A stretch of DNA of 64,000 bases from Agrypnia vestita (lineage: Eukaryota; Arthropoda; Insecta; Trichoptera; Phryganeidae): contig JADDOH010005014.1 of NCBI GenBank assembly GCA_016648135.1, forward strand, positions 44,649 through 108,648, written 5' to 3'. Each line of letters opens with the position of its first letter. Position 1 is the stretch's first letter. The notes under the pieces are model-generated. The model saw only the letters and a program-made list of their open reading frames with translations. It made no database searches and was not told where the DNA came from. Both the position numbers and the translations under genes were made by a program. Positions 1 through 12,200 of this stretch are shown one piece after another.

Positions 1-260
1 ATCGGAGAATAAATACGGCCAACCAGGTCCCAACCGCTGAGGGGTATATTCACTCTTCCGTCAACCACTGCAGCCATCGCAAGCAATATTTCTGTACCTT
101 TTTGTAAATTTGTACCAAATAAAGACCATAATTAATCGTGAGTATAATTTAAACTCTGTATCTATCTGCTTATCCTGTCTCTGATAATCATTTCAGACAC
201 AAATGCGTCACTCACACAATACTGTCACGTGCCGACACAAGAAGGTGTCTTTGGACGGGT

Positions 261-299
261 GGGCATTTTCTTCTCAGAACATCTGAGAAGAAAACGCCC
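261..299. repeat. Hairpin-forming inverted repeat
   Basis: GGGCATTTTCTTCTCAG and CTGAGAAGAAAACGCCC form 17-bp arms with one G-T type mismatch around a five-base loop. Weaker pairing continues outward (CTTTGG on the left, CCAAAG on the right). It may be the centre of a small palindromic MITE. Confidence 0.6.
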
Positions 300-440
300 A
301 AAATTTACACCTAACCCGCCAAAGGCCTTTAATTATCTCATAAAATGTTAGAGAGTAACCAATTTCGTAATTTAAATGTTGATAATTATTGTTGGACAAG
401 TATTGGTACACTTATTTTGTTACATTGAATATTTTCTCAA

Positions 441-565
441 TTTTTTTTTTGAATAGAGATGCGAACACGGAATTCGTGTCACATCAATATTCTTACTATT
501 TTCAAATTAAACCAAACGCTTGTGCTATGAAAATAGGACTAACTTGCTTGTCTGGAGTGAGATTC
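441..565 (-). mobile_element. tRNA-derived SINE (family S1), truncated copy
   Basis: On the minus strand this is the body and A-rich tail of the SINE seen complete at 8003-8166. It shares GATGCGAACACGG, CTTGTGCTATGAAAATAG and CTTGTCTGGAGTGAG. The copy stops before the tRNA-like head (A and B boxes), so its 5' part is missing. Confidence 0.7.
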
Positions 566-1861
566 TGTATATAGTTTTATTCTATATTCAAGAGTTATAT
601 CTTGAAAAATTTCAAGTAATTAATAAGTGAATCTTATAATTATTGATTCACGTATTGTCTTTATGTATTGTCAAGATTGAAAAATTTCAGCTCGTTTGGA
701 CATTCGGATGTATGTGAAATATCGATTAAAATATTCAGAGAAACAGGTGAAGCTAATAAAAGCATATGCAGCAAACTAATAAAAATAAATAATCTATGAG
801 ACTGATACTGTGCATTGGAATTTCAAAATAGTTATTTAAAAAACCGTTTTTAGAACGAATCTCCGTAGGTTTACTTTTCTGGTAACACGTTGTTAATCTG
901 CTAAAAAACCACCTTGGTTCCAGTTATAGAAGTCTTTTCCACACCCTGTCTATTCTATTTACAGTTCTGGTGGAGAGCATCTCCGTTCCAAAGTTCCCCG
1001 CTAGCTCGCTGGCGAACTTAACGAGGCCAACAAAAAGAAAATGGCTGGAAATTAAGTTGTTTTAATCGTTTGTCGGAATAAACTTTGAACACTTTCTGAA
1101 TGCACCGACAGAAGGAATTGCAGCCTCTCGCAGGGGAAGTGACATTTGAAAAGTAGACTGCTTCATTGTTTGCCGTCAAAAGTTATCTCATTTTATAATA
1201 ATACAGTGTCTCCCTTACACCTACGTAAAACATAAATTTAAAAACTTACATGACTCTCAACAAAAGAGAGATGGTAAAGAGAGGATAATATGAGGCACTA
1301 TCCTATTTTTGTTTTTATATTTAAAATTACAACAGGACACTCTCTTAAATGAGCTCAAGATTGAGTGAGAATTGTGGTCCTTACATCTGCCTCTACAGAG
1401 CGAATTGTTTTTCTCTTTCAGTGGCTGATGTTTGAAGTAATGAGTACCTAACGAAGCTTTGGTCATCTTTCGAGCTTTGTCTATCCATCTGATTGTAGAT
1501 GGACTCTTTCTTCATCCTTGTACATTCCACAGTTATCAAAAATTTCCACAAGTTCTTCTGGACTTTCTGGGGAAATAACTTGAACTGAGATACGCAATAA
1601 AGACTGAAAAGATATTGGGTTTATCTCAGTGGACCGGAACGACGGAATACCAACACTATGACATCATTTTTTTATACAGAGGAATACATAGAATATAAAT
1701 GATATAAATATTATACCCAGAGCTCAAAATGGACCGAAACATCACTCCGGTTCGTAAGAATCTCAGAAAAAAAACTCCGGCAATTTCAATTGCATTGTTT
1801 CTTATTTTAAATTTAATACAAATTATTATAGTTTAAATGTTGTATTTTGCAATAGTATGTG

Positions 1862-1990
1862 TTTGTTGGTCTAGTGATGAAAATAGCTTAGTAACTCAGT
1901 GATTGCGGGTTCAAGATTCTTTCTAGACCTGCAATTAGATCGAGTTTAGAGATTTATTAGATTGGTTCAAAAAATATAATAAATATTAAA
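1862..1990 (+). mobile_element. Possible tRNA-derived SINE, degenerate
   Basis: GTTGGTCTAGTGATG resembles a tRNA A box and GCGGGTTCAAGATTC about 40 bases on resembles a B box. The spacing and order fit a tRNA-derived SINE head different from family S1. No clear tail or target duplication was found. Confidence 0.35.
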
Positions 1991-3123
1991 ACATTAAAAA
2001 AAAATTAATATGAATGATTTGATTGAATTAAAGTTGTCAGCCGTCCGGCCAACCCTAAATGAGTGGATGATAAGCAAATCTTCACTATCCAATACATGAA
2101 AGAAGAGGATGATGAGATGAAAATAATTATGTGTGCAATGTTTGTATTATTGCACAGATAATAAAAATATGTTTGTACGTTTTAGAAAATTGTGAAAAAA
2201 AAATTAAAACCCTGCATTATCATTTACAAATATAATCTCAAATTCATCAAATTATTGCGGTTTCTTGAGAACTTTTTACGATAATAAATGACGATCAATT
2301 CTTTCCTTCACATTTTAACAGGTCAATTGCGTAGAGTAATTAATAGGAGCCGTTCAATCGATAGTCATAAATAAAAACTACTCCACTTGATAAACAATGA
2401 ATTACATGGAAAGCGTTAAATAAAAATTTAAAAAATTGAGAAAACGTTTATGTTCAATATCACATTCCACAACAGGTCCCCGATAAAAGACGTGTTTCCG
2501 TTAATAACAAAAAACATCTCATTCAAAAGTCAAAATCCTCCTACCCGAATTAGTCGAGAACTTTCTGTATTTAGGATAGTTATTATTCACACCTAGTGAT
2601 GAGATGTTATGCTTATCTCTAAAGGAAAGTAGTGACAAACTAACTCGACGTGTGTGTATAACAATGTTAAATTAAGTGAAAATTAAAATTAATAAATGAA
2701 ATCCCATTAGTGTAGGTATTTTTCTATGTATTGTAAATTGTAAATTTTTTAAAATAATAATTTATTTATTATTTTGCATTTTTTTTACATTTTCTACTAA
2801 TAAAGTGAAATATATGTGGATATGAGTAACTTGTTACCATTATTTCTAATGTTGTGTTAAAATGTAAGAATAATATTCGTATTTTCTTTATCTGTTTGCT
2901 TAAAACATATCAATACAAGAGTATATAATACTTTAAATTTTCAAATATTATTTATTATATTGTAATATTTTCAACGAAACAAATTTATTTTTACGATGCA
3001 AATTATGACAATTTTGATCAATTTCTGTGATTTTGGTTATCTATACCTACAATAATCCTTTATTGTGAATTTTATGAGAGTACCTTTCTGAAATTTCATC
3101 CGAAATTAATTTTAACCTTTCAG

Positions 3124-3290
3124 ATGAAACGGGGCGGGAGGGTGACTGGCAACAGCTGTGGTACAACGGGTTCGAAGAGTACCAGCGCTTGGAGCCGGCG
3201 CTGGACAACAATACCGTGACCAACGTCACTGTGCAGCTGGGCTCCACGGCCTTCCTGCACTGCCCCGTGAGGCATAAGGCCGACAGAGGG
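3124..3290 (+). CDS. dpr12: dpr12-like exon A: N-terminal segment and first half of Ig1
   Basis: The exon follows a pyrimidine-rich tract ending CAG (3121-3123) and is closed by donor GTGAGT at 3291. It begins with two bases of a split codon and then has 55 codons. It encodes an acidic, tryptophan-containing lead-in (DWQQLWYNGFEEYQ) followed by the start of Ig1, with NVTVQLGSTAFLHC carrying the first Ig cysteine. By hand count 47 of 55 third positions are G or C, in sharp contrast with the AT-rich intron around it. An ATG sits at the first bases of the exon but in another frame, so it is not the start. The previous exon must end in phase 1 outside the window. Confidence 0.88.
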
Positions 3291-6200
3291 GTGAGTTGTG
3301 GATGAAATAATGCGCAATATAATCTTGGCTGAATACTGGCCGAATACATAACATCTCCTATATAAATAAAATATTTTTTTAATAAAAATTGATTTTATTA
3401 TTTGCATGTATCTACTTATATTTAATTAATTACACCTACATGTTTCTAAAAAACATTTCCACTGTCGGGGTGTTTTATAAATGTCAAAATATCAAAATGA
3501 ATGTATTTTGCTTTTGTTTTTCTTAATTATTTGATAAATTATTTAAAAACATAAAGAGTGAAAGAGCATTTAAGATGTCTGAATAATCATGGTTTTTCTG
3601 AGTTTGCCAATCATTTATTAGAAAATGATCACGGTTTTGAAAAAAATAGGACTTTCTATTTAATACTATATATTTGGTCTAAATTTGAATAATTTAGAAT
3701 CATTAGAAATTAGTTAAGCATGTAAAAGTTAACAACATATTATTAGTAATCAATAAATTTAACTGCTAGTCCAATTCTAATTTTTTTGCCAATAATTGTG
3801 TATAATCAAGAACTTCAGCAATAATATTTAAAAATTATTTCTAAAAATTCATTTTGATATTTTGACATTTATAAAATAGCCTGATGATGATGGAAAGGTT
3901 TTCCTGAAACATGTAGGTGTAATTTATAAAATATAAATAGATACATACAAATAATAAAATTAATTTTAAAAATTGTTTATCTACAAAGTTGCTCAACCGA
4001 TTGAAAAAATATTTTTTGTTCCTCAGCGCACACTTTTCCACATATGTAATATATTTGAAATAGCAGGAACAGATTAGTTGAAATCACTGTAACGGAAGTA
4101 TTTCATTACAAAAAAAACTATCCCTTGGCAAAAATATAACATGTTTTAAGCATTAATCAATTCACTAGCCGTAAATCCGTGAAAAATTACAATTAATAAC
4201 GACCCTTGCGTGTAACTTGGGCGTGTTACACTCTAATTATCTAAAGTTATGATTCCAGCAAGGATTATTGATATAAATAGTTAAGCTTTTTATCAAAACA
4301 ATACAAGAGAGTGATATTTGTTAGCATCCATAAATATCGATGGATATGATGGATGGTAGAACAATTAAGTCTATTTGACAACTGTATAGGTACTAGCTAC
4401 CCACTCGTTAGATGACACTGTCTCTGCTCCGTTGCAAAATTACAGTTAGGTAAATCATAATTTTGTGCTCGTTCAATGTTTTTACTTTTTCAATTACACA
4501 TTCCAATTTTTTTAGCTGTCGCACTTCATAATGAGATTTAAATTGCGATAATAATAATATCAAATGCAATATTATGGTATTTTTATCCGTACATACCTAT
4601 CCACAAATGCGTCAAATAAGTATATTTATTTGACGCATTTGTACCACGAAATATTTTTATACTTCGTATTATCAATTTAAAATCAATCTTCATGTCTTTA
4701 CTGACATTTACAGATGCAAATAAATTCATAATACACTCTATTTGATTCCTTTGAAATCCATAAGACATCAAATAAATAATCCTAGATTTTGAGTTATCGA
4801 AGCGCAATCGGTCGTCAAAGACATACCTCCATCAATTGATGTGCTTTCAGTTTCTTTAGGCACCGAAATATATTTAAACCACTTACGTTATATAATTAAT
4901 TTATAATAAAAATAAAAATAAGTAACTTTTACACATCTTGTGTATTGAAGAATATCAACATGTTTTTTCGTTAGGATACAATATATACTAACAAATTAAA
5001 AATCAAAAATCGAAGTAAACACAATCGAAATACAAAAATTATATACTAATTTATTTTTAATTTATTACTTTACATTCTATCCTGACAAAAGGGACGTGGG
5101 GTCTGAAATATGTTGATATTTTTCAATACACAATTGGTGAAACAAAGTTCATTTTTATTAATTATAATAATGTTACCACAAAATTATTTTGCTCCTTTCA
5201 GTGTAGCAATTACGTTTTATTTGGTTTAAATAAATTTTAACATATTTGATTGTTTTATAAATTTGAATATAATTTTGGAAAAAAATAAGTTAAAATATAT
5301 TCATTTTTATTTTCAAATAACGAGGATTTTTTAAAAATAATTTTTATAGTGTTATTCAATACTGTTTATTTTGTCAATTTTGACGTACTCAGCTGTAAAA
5401 GAAATGGATCTTATCTCATCAAAAAGTTGATTTGTGTATTTTTCATTTTACATGATACATTCGAAATTAATAAATGAAAGTCGTTAAAAATATACGTTCT
5501 CAAAATATTAAAAAGTGCTTAAATATCGGTTAGGCCTTGATGAATACTATTTTTTTATTATTTTTTTTTATTAGTGTTGATTTTACCCTACCAGTTCCTT
5601 TTTTCTCTTCTTTTTCCTCCGAAGCTTCCGGGAAACGTTGTCAAACTACGTGTATAAAATAAAATCATCTTTTGTCTCTGGATTGGCCACAAAATTTCGA
5701 AAAAAAATTTTATCCTACTTTTTGGCTGGTATTAATATTACTGGAATTTGAGAAATTTGCCTTATTTTAATGTTTACGTCCACAAAATATAGTTTTTTGC
5801 TATAAACAATACCAAAATAACCATTTTTTCAATTAAACCTTTGTTTTGACAGCAAATGAGGAGAGTGGGGCACCGAAATACGCTCGCGAATCAGTATTGC
5901 TCAGATTACTTTAGATAAAGCTGGAGTTTGCGCTTATTGTCGATATGAATCACACTCAGAATCATTAAAATATCCTGTGCTTAGATATATTGAAGACACT
6001 GTGTTGACAATTTATGAAGAAAGGATAAAATTTTATGAAAAAAAACATGTTTTGATAAGAACGAAAAAATATCCATTATTTCATAAAACAAATAAGATGA
6101 TAACAAACAAAATCCTCTAGAAAAGAGCTTTAATTTCTACAATTATACAAAACGTGGTGACATGTTGAAATACATTTAAATCACTTCAAGTACACAAACA

Positions 6201-9200
6201 TCCTTTAATCTTACCCTCAGGTACCGAAGAAAAGCAAGAGAAATTTTATAGCATTAGTAAAGTGCTATTTGATTTTTCGTCATGTAAATTAAAAAAAAAA
6301 GTTAATGTTCCTGTCCCGGGGATCGTAAAGTACCCGTACAAGAACAAAACTTCCTTACTGATCAGGGAATATCATGACTTATGGTTGAAAACTCATATGT
6401 AACCGTAACAAAACAATTGGAAAATCATCTGAAAAGGAAACATTCCAGACAAAACCCTGTCTGTGAATCAAAGAAAAGAACCGTACGTGTATAAAGAAAT
6501 ATCTATATTAGATTTTTCAATGCTTTGAACGTTCATTTTATCTAATTCTACATCTGATATCAATGTTACCTCCAAAACTGCAACACCAATTTATTTCAGG
6601 CAAGAGGCCTGCCGCCACTATCGATTTTTCCAAATTTTAGAAAACTTCCGGCAGGTATGGAGTATCAGACAGAGCAACAACAACCACTGCTTCAGCAGTT
6701 CTGCACAACATCATGTTTGATGTTTCAATTTCACGCAGAGCAAAAAAGAAAACACGGGAGAAATTTTTGGCATAAAGGAGAGTTTCGCAAGTTTCAACCT
6801 TGTATTTTGATGGTCGAAAAGATACAACTCTAGTGATTGGTTATTTCAAGTTCCAAATAAAAACCTTCAACCCGCTACTTACTACGATTTTATAAACTGT
6901 CGGCAAAACATCTCCTATTTTGACACTAGGCAATTAAAATTGTCACTAAGCTAGCTTTCTCTAATAACAATTGTAGATTCCGTAATTAACGTTAATGGCT
7001 TCAGTTTCGAACATTAGGTGAGGAGTTGTTTGTCATTGTGGGCAGTTTTAGTCAGCGATTTTCAGTCGCTTTTGGCAAAGCAGTTTCCCAACAAGGACTC
7101 ACGTAGAATCTCGTTGCGCAGTAATTTACAAATTATGATCGCACGCTGTAACAAAAGACTCACAAATTTTAACATCCATTTAAACTTTCCGCAGATTTTC
7201 TACACGCAGCACTGAATCTAGTTAGCGCGGAATTATTAGTTTTTGTTAGGATTTTGCAGAGAAAAATATTTTAATGTAATTTTTCCAATTGAAAACATTC
7301 TCGCGCTATTTATATAGCTTTAATCCAGCCTCCAGTAACAACGCATAGAAAAAATATATAAGTCCCTCCCAATCTATAGACAACAGCTCGCTAAAGGCGT
7401 TCTTATAATATATTCTCATATGGTAGAATATGGTAGAATCAGAAAGAAATACGATCTATCAAAGTCTCTCAAACGGTCCATACGAGTCTGGAATCAACTG
7501 AGTTATTCTTGTAATTGTTGGAAATATGGAGAAGTTACTGGAGATGACAGACGAAAAACTGGTTGAACAGTCTCGAGCTTGTGATAAACTAATATTTCTT
7601 ATATAAAAGAGGGCAATAAGTGCGCGGCGGATTTTGCTTTTTTATTTTGAATTTTCAGGCGATCCATAGAAATCAAGAGCGAAACCATGTGGCGCCGATT
7701 TAGCGCATGTATGTATTCCGCCGACGGTTTTTTTTTAAAATAGAAATCCAAACAGGTAATATGTTTCGTATCAATTCTAACTTTTTTTAAACTAAGCTTA
7801 GCGTTTATATTATGTAAACAGCACTTACTTGCTAGTGTGACTAGATTAGGCGAGCACCATGACAACTACACCGATAAGCTACTCAAGAAGTTAATCAAAA
7901 AAGTATTGATTTATTGTTATGAAAACTCTGCAAACTATTGAATTAGAAGAATCTATTAATATATCTTATGTATTTGTTTGTATTATAATTCTAACTAATT
8001 TAAGTAGCTTGTTGGTCTTGTGGTTAGGACTCTCGCCTCGTGATTCAAAGATCGCAGGTTCGAATCTCACTCCAGACAAGCAAGTTAGTCCTATTTTCAT
8101 AGCACAAGCGTTTAGCTTAATGTGACACGAATTGCGTGTTCGCATCTCTATTTTAAAAAAAAAAAACTCCCAATACTTAAATAAACAATTATAATTTTTA
8201 TTATATTCCTGCGTAATACGCACATTTTGTCAGTGTGTTGGTACATGTGAGCGTTTTAGTGGATAGTCAATCCAGCAGATAGTGATCTATTAGTCTGGCG
8301 CCACACTGAGCCTATTTTACGCCGCGTCTTTTCGGTAGCGTCAAATCCGCAACCGAATTTAGCAGTCACATACCATATTCCACGGCGGATTCATCGTGCA
8401 ACGAATCTTATACAGGGTGGACTTCTACGGATCCTACAGAAACTATTTAAAACTTAGTATTACAGTATTTCGTGATAGATTCTCTATACAATGGTAAAAT
8501 CCGCACCGCCCAACCCGCTACAACTAATATATGCTTTTATTTAACTCTTGTTTGCCCGTTTCTTTGTTTGTTTATTTGTTGTAATGAAATTTATTAATTG
8601 ACTTCCCGACTATCTGGAGCTTTGAAACTTTCGACATTTACGTAAAACGGATGACCGTACATTACTTAATCGTTTTTGACATGAATTTTACATTATTATT
8701 GTTCATTAAAAGTATAAGTAAGCCTCAATATTAGTATGAAGTTCATCAATATGAAAAAATGCTGATAGGTACTTTGACATTAGGCGTCGAAACAAAATGT
8801 CAAATCGATAAATTAGAGTTATTTTGAAATTGGATTTGTAATATCTCGGGATAACTTGGTTTAGAAAAAAACGGTTTGACAAAATAAAAATTCAACATAA
8901 TTATGCCACGGGTTTAATGCGCAGTATACGTAGTATTTTCTTCAATTAGCATCTCACACTCATCTCAAATAACTTCTCGCGGTGAAACTCTTACCCTATA
9001 TTAAAAGCATTTCTTCAATTTTTTTTTTGATCCACTTGTTTTTATTATAATATTGAATATTACTTATAAGACATATTATATAAGGCAAAATCCCTATTAT
9101 TATTTTATATTAACTTTAAATAACGAATTGCAAAACAAATTTCTTGTTGTTTCGTTTCGATTTCACCCTCCCAGTTGCCGTAAAATATTTTTCCGATCTC

Positions 9201-12200
9201 TACCCATGTTCGTTTCTTTGCCGTCCTGAAATGTTTTTCTGTGGTATTCCAAAGGAAAACTCGGTTTTGGATCTCGAAAATAAATTGTTTGGCATCGAAC
9301 ATCCTGTAACACGTACGCAATGCGGACAATCCGTCGAATGTGGCGTGTTGATTTTAAAAACGTGAGACGCGACGTCGCCGATTTTACGTTGACGGAAAAT
9401 CCGCAGGCGGAGAACCGAACAGACGCCGGAGCGAGCGTTCCGCAAGCGAATTAATCGATGATCTGCTCAGTGTTTTCGATAAGCGATTATTGTTTGGAAA
9501 GAAACGTAGCGGCGTTTCGCGACGGAAAAGACGCGACGGGAAATACGCGTAGTGTGACACCGGCCTCAAGGACTGATGTGCACTGCGGTGAAGTGGTCGT
9601 TTGCTTCATTTTTTCACAAAATATTTGTACGAAATGTCCGAACTATAAAAGTTATTAACTAAAAAAAATTTCCTTAAAGCAGTACTTACATAAAAATATA
9701 TCATTTATTCTTAAACTTTTATAAAAAAATTATAAAAGTTTATATAAGAAAATATAAAATAAAAGATTTTATTTTATATTTTCGTAACAGATGCAACACA
9801 TATTATGAGCCAATTAAATCCTTTAATGAAAACTATATACTAATACCTACAACGGAAATGTCAATTACAGCAAGGATGCGCTTCTACGGAAGCAATTTTG
9901 TCTCTAGAATGTGTCTCCTTAAAGATCGATACATTGGTTGAGCGAATGACGCAGCTGTAACTATGTGCTGACCTTTCGTACCACACTTGGGATCAAATTG
10001 TTATCTTATATATGTACTTGCAATCCTTACGGGACGAAACATATATCGCTTGTTGATACGTTATTTTAAGTAGGTATGGAAGTAGGTATGTAAGTCTTTT
10101 TGGGTGTTTATAAGGCTTACGATCTATCGTACGGCTGACTTAAGTGATCACAAACTCCAGCTGTGATAGACTGCCACATCCATAAAATTTTTGGAAGTTA
10201 TATATACGTTTAATTTGCACACGTTGTTTCGTAAATGAGTTGTATTTTTACTACCGACCCCTGCAGTCCAAAGGTTTGCCATTCCCATAATCCAATACAT
10301 ATGTCGCTATTGATTATGAGATCTATATTTTTATTGAAATTTTCAAAGCAATATCCTTTAAGTGTATTTTATTTTTGTAACAGGCGTTAACTGTTGAAAT
10401 AAAATTAAATATAAATAAAATTAAATAAATATGAGATTCTTCCGAATTATTAACATTACACTGGAATACTCCTGAAAATTATTTCAATTTTTTAACTTCT
10501 TTTAAGACCAGTTTTTTGTATATATATTCAGAATATTTTGAATCTGTTTTTTTTTTAATATTTCAAGAATACAATACTGGATTTTATTCCCAGGGAGACA
10601 TCATTAATCAATATAGATGTCTCGTAAAGACAAAGCTTCGATAGTTTCGTCTCTATGAGACTATTATATTACATAAGAAGGGGATTAAATCCAGTATTGT
10701 GTCCTTGAAAAATTTGGATGTACTCAAAATATTCTGAATAGGGCACTCTTTTGAAAACGTGACTTATTCTTTAAATTTTTTTTGATTTGTTATTTTTATG
10801 TATTTTTAAACATATTTATAAAAAATTACAACGACGATGTGTCCGATAAGTATAATTGATAAAACATCATACCTGTTTAAATTTTTTTTTTAATAATAAA
10901 TTAAACCTATGTTATTACACTTAAAAATGACATTGTACCTCCATAATATAAGCCTTGAAATCGAGCATATGGGAGGAGTATTAAGATGTGGTTTGTATTT
11001 GATGGAAAAACCAAAAAACATAATAAGTCCACAAATTTTTTTGCACTTTTCGTGCGGTCGAATACAACATAAAACAACACAACACATAAATAACGGTTTA
11101 AAATCATGTTTTTTGTATTTTATAAATGTTAAAATATGTGATATATATCTTAAATTTTTCCTCGTCTGTCTTGTAATAACTAGTTGATTAACCAAGTCGT
11201 GTTTTATAAAAATGGTTCTATTACAAAAAACTTGATCAATCACAAGCAAGAATTCTAGTGTGGTTAGACAACTGATGAAATAGCTAAAAAGAACGTGCAG
11301 CAATAATTCTTTTGTTAAAAAATTTATACCGTCAGCTGAAATTTTGAAACAAACTACCAAACCCATTAATCGTATTTCGCAAAACTGCTTATCTTAATGA
11401 AGGCCGGCGCCACACTGCGCGGATCTTCCGCCGCCTCTTTTCCGTCGACTAAAATCGGCAAGGCAAATGTATTTTCCGATCATCCGCTTAGTGTGTTTGA
11501 TAAGCGCATATTGTGAGGAAGGAAATGTAGCGACTTTCCGCAACCGAAAAGACGCGGCAAAAGATCCGCGCAGTGTGGCGCCGTGCCGGCTTAAAACAAA
11601 ATTCCTCAGCTTAAATGCAAATATTTTTTTTTCGTAATAGATAAAACATTGTATAAATATAAAAATGTATTTATGTAAGCAATTATTTATTTGAAAATTC
11701 ATCATTATGTGTATACAGTGCGGTTATTAAATACACAATTTTGTTTAAAAAAATTATTTTACCTACTATATTAAAAAACATATCTGTTCTGCAATTTATG
11801 TGGCCATTCAATTGAAAGCACCAGATTATTTAAATAAGCGAACCAATTTATTTATTAACAAATACTTTAATAAAAAGGACCATATTTTTGTCATTTGCTT
11901 AATTGATTCGGGCAAATGATAAAAGCACGTTTTGCCAATTTAATTTTTAATTAAAAATCGTTTGAACGGATTCAATCGACTCAAAAATTTGAAATTTGAT
12001 TGAAACCAAATTTAACCACGATGTTTGATTAAAAATAAATCAAAACAACTATCGCATAATGATATTTATTTAAGCTATTATTGCATTTTTCATAGGTAAA
12101 TAATATTAAATTTCTATTTATTGTAAATTTTTTAACGGTATTGTAATATAAATATTTTTTAAGACCAGAGTACCTACACATAACTGACAATGCGTAAATA

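Larger units (their letters stand above)
1..3123. other. 5' intron of the dpr12-like gene, AT-rich
   Basis: No coding exon is recognisable here; the exon that precedes 3124 lies further upstream. Bases 1-236 look like the 3' part of an LTR (AATAAA near 117, an end close to GTCACGTGCCGACA), but the other end is outside the window. At 961-1180 there is a moderately GC-rich, repeat-free block. The rest is AT-rich and unassigned apart from the hairpin and SINE copies listed separately. Confidence 0.5.

Noticed and set aside
3047..3407. Minus-strand frames of 95-100 codons over exon A
   Set aside because: They are antisense shadows of the GC-rich Dpr exon.
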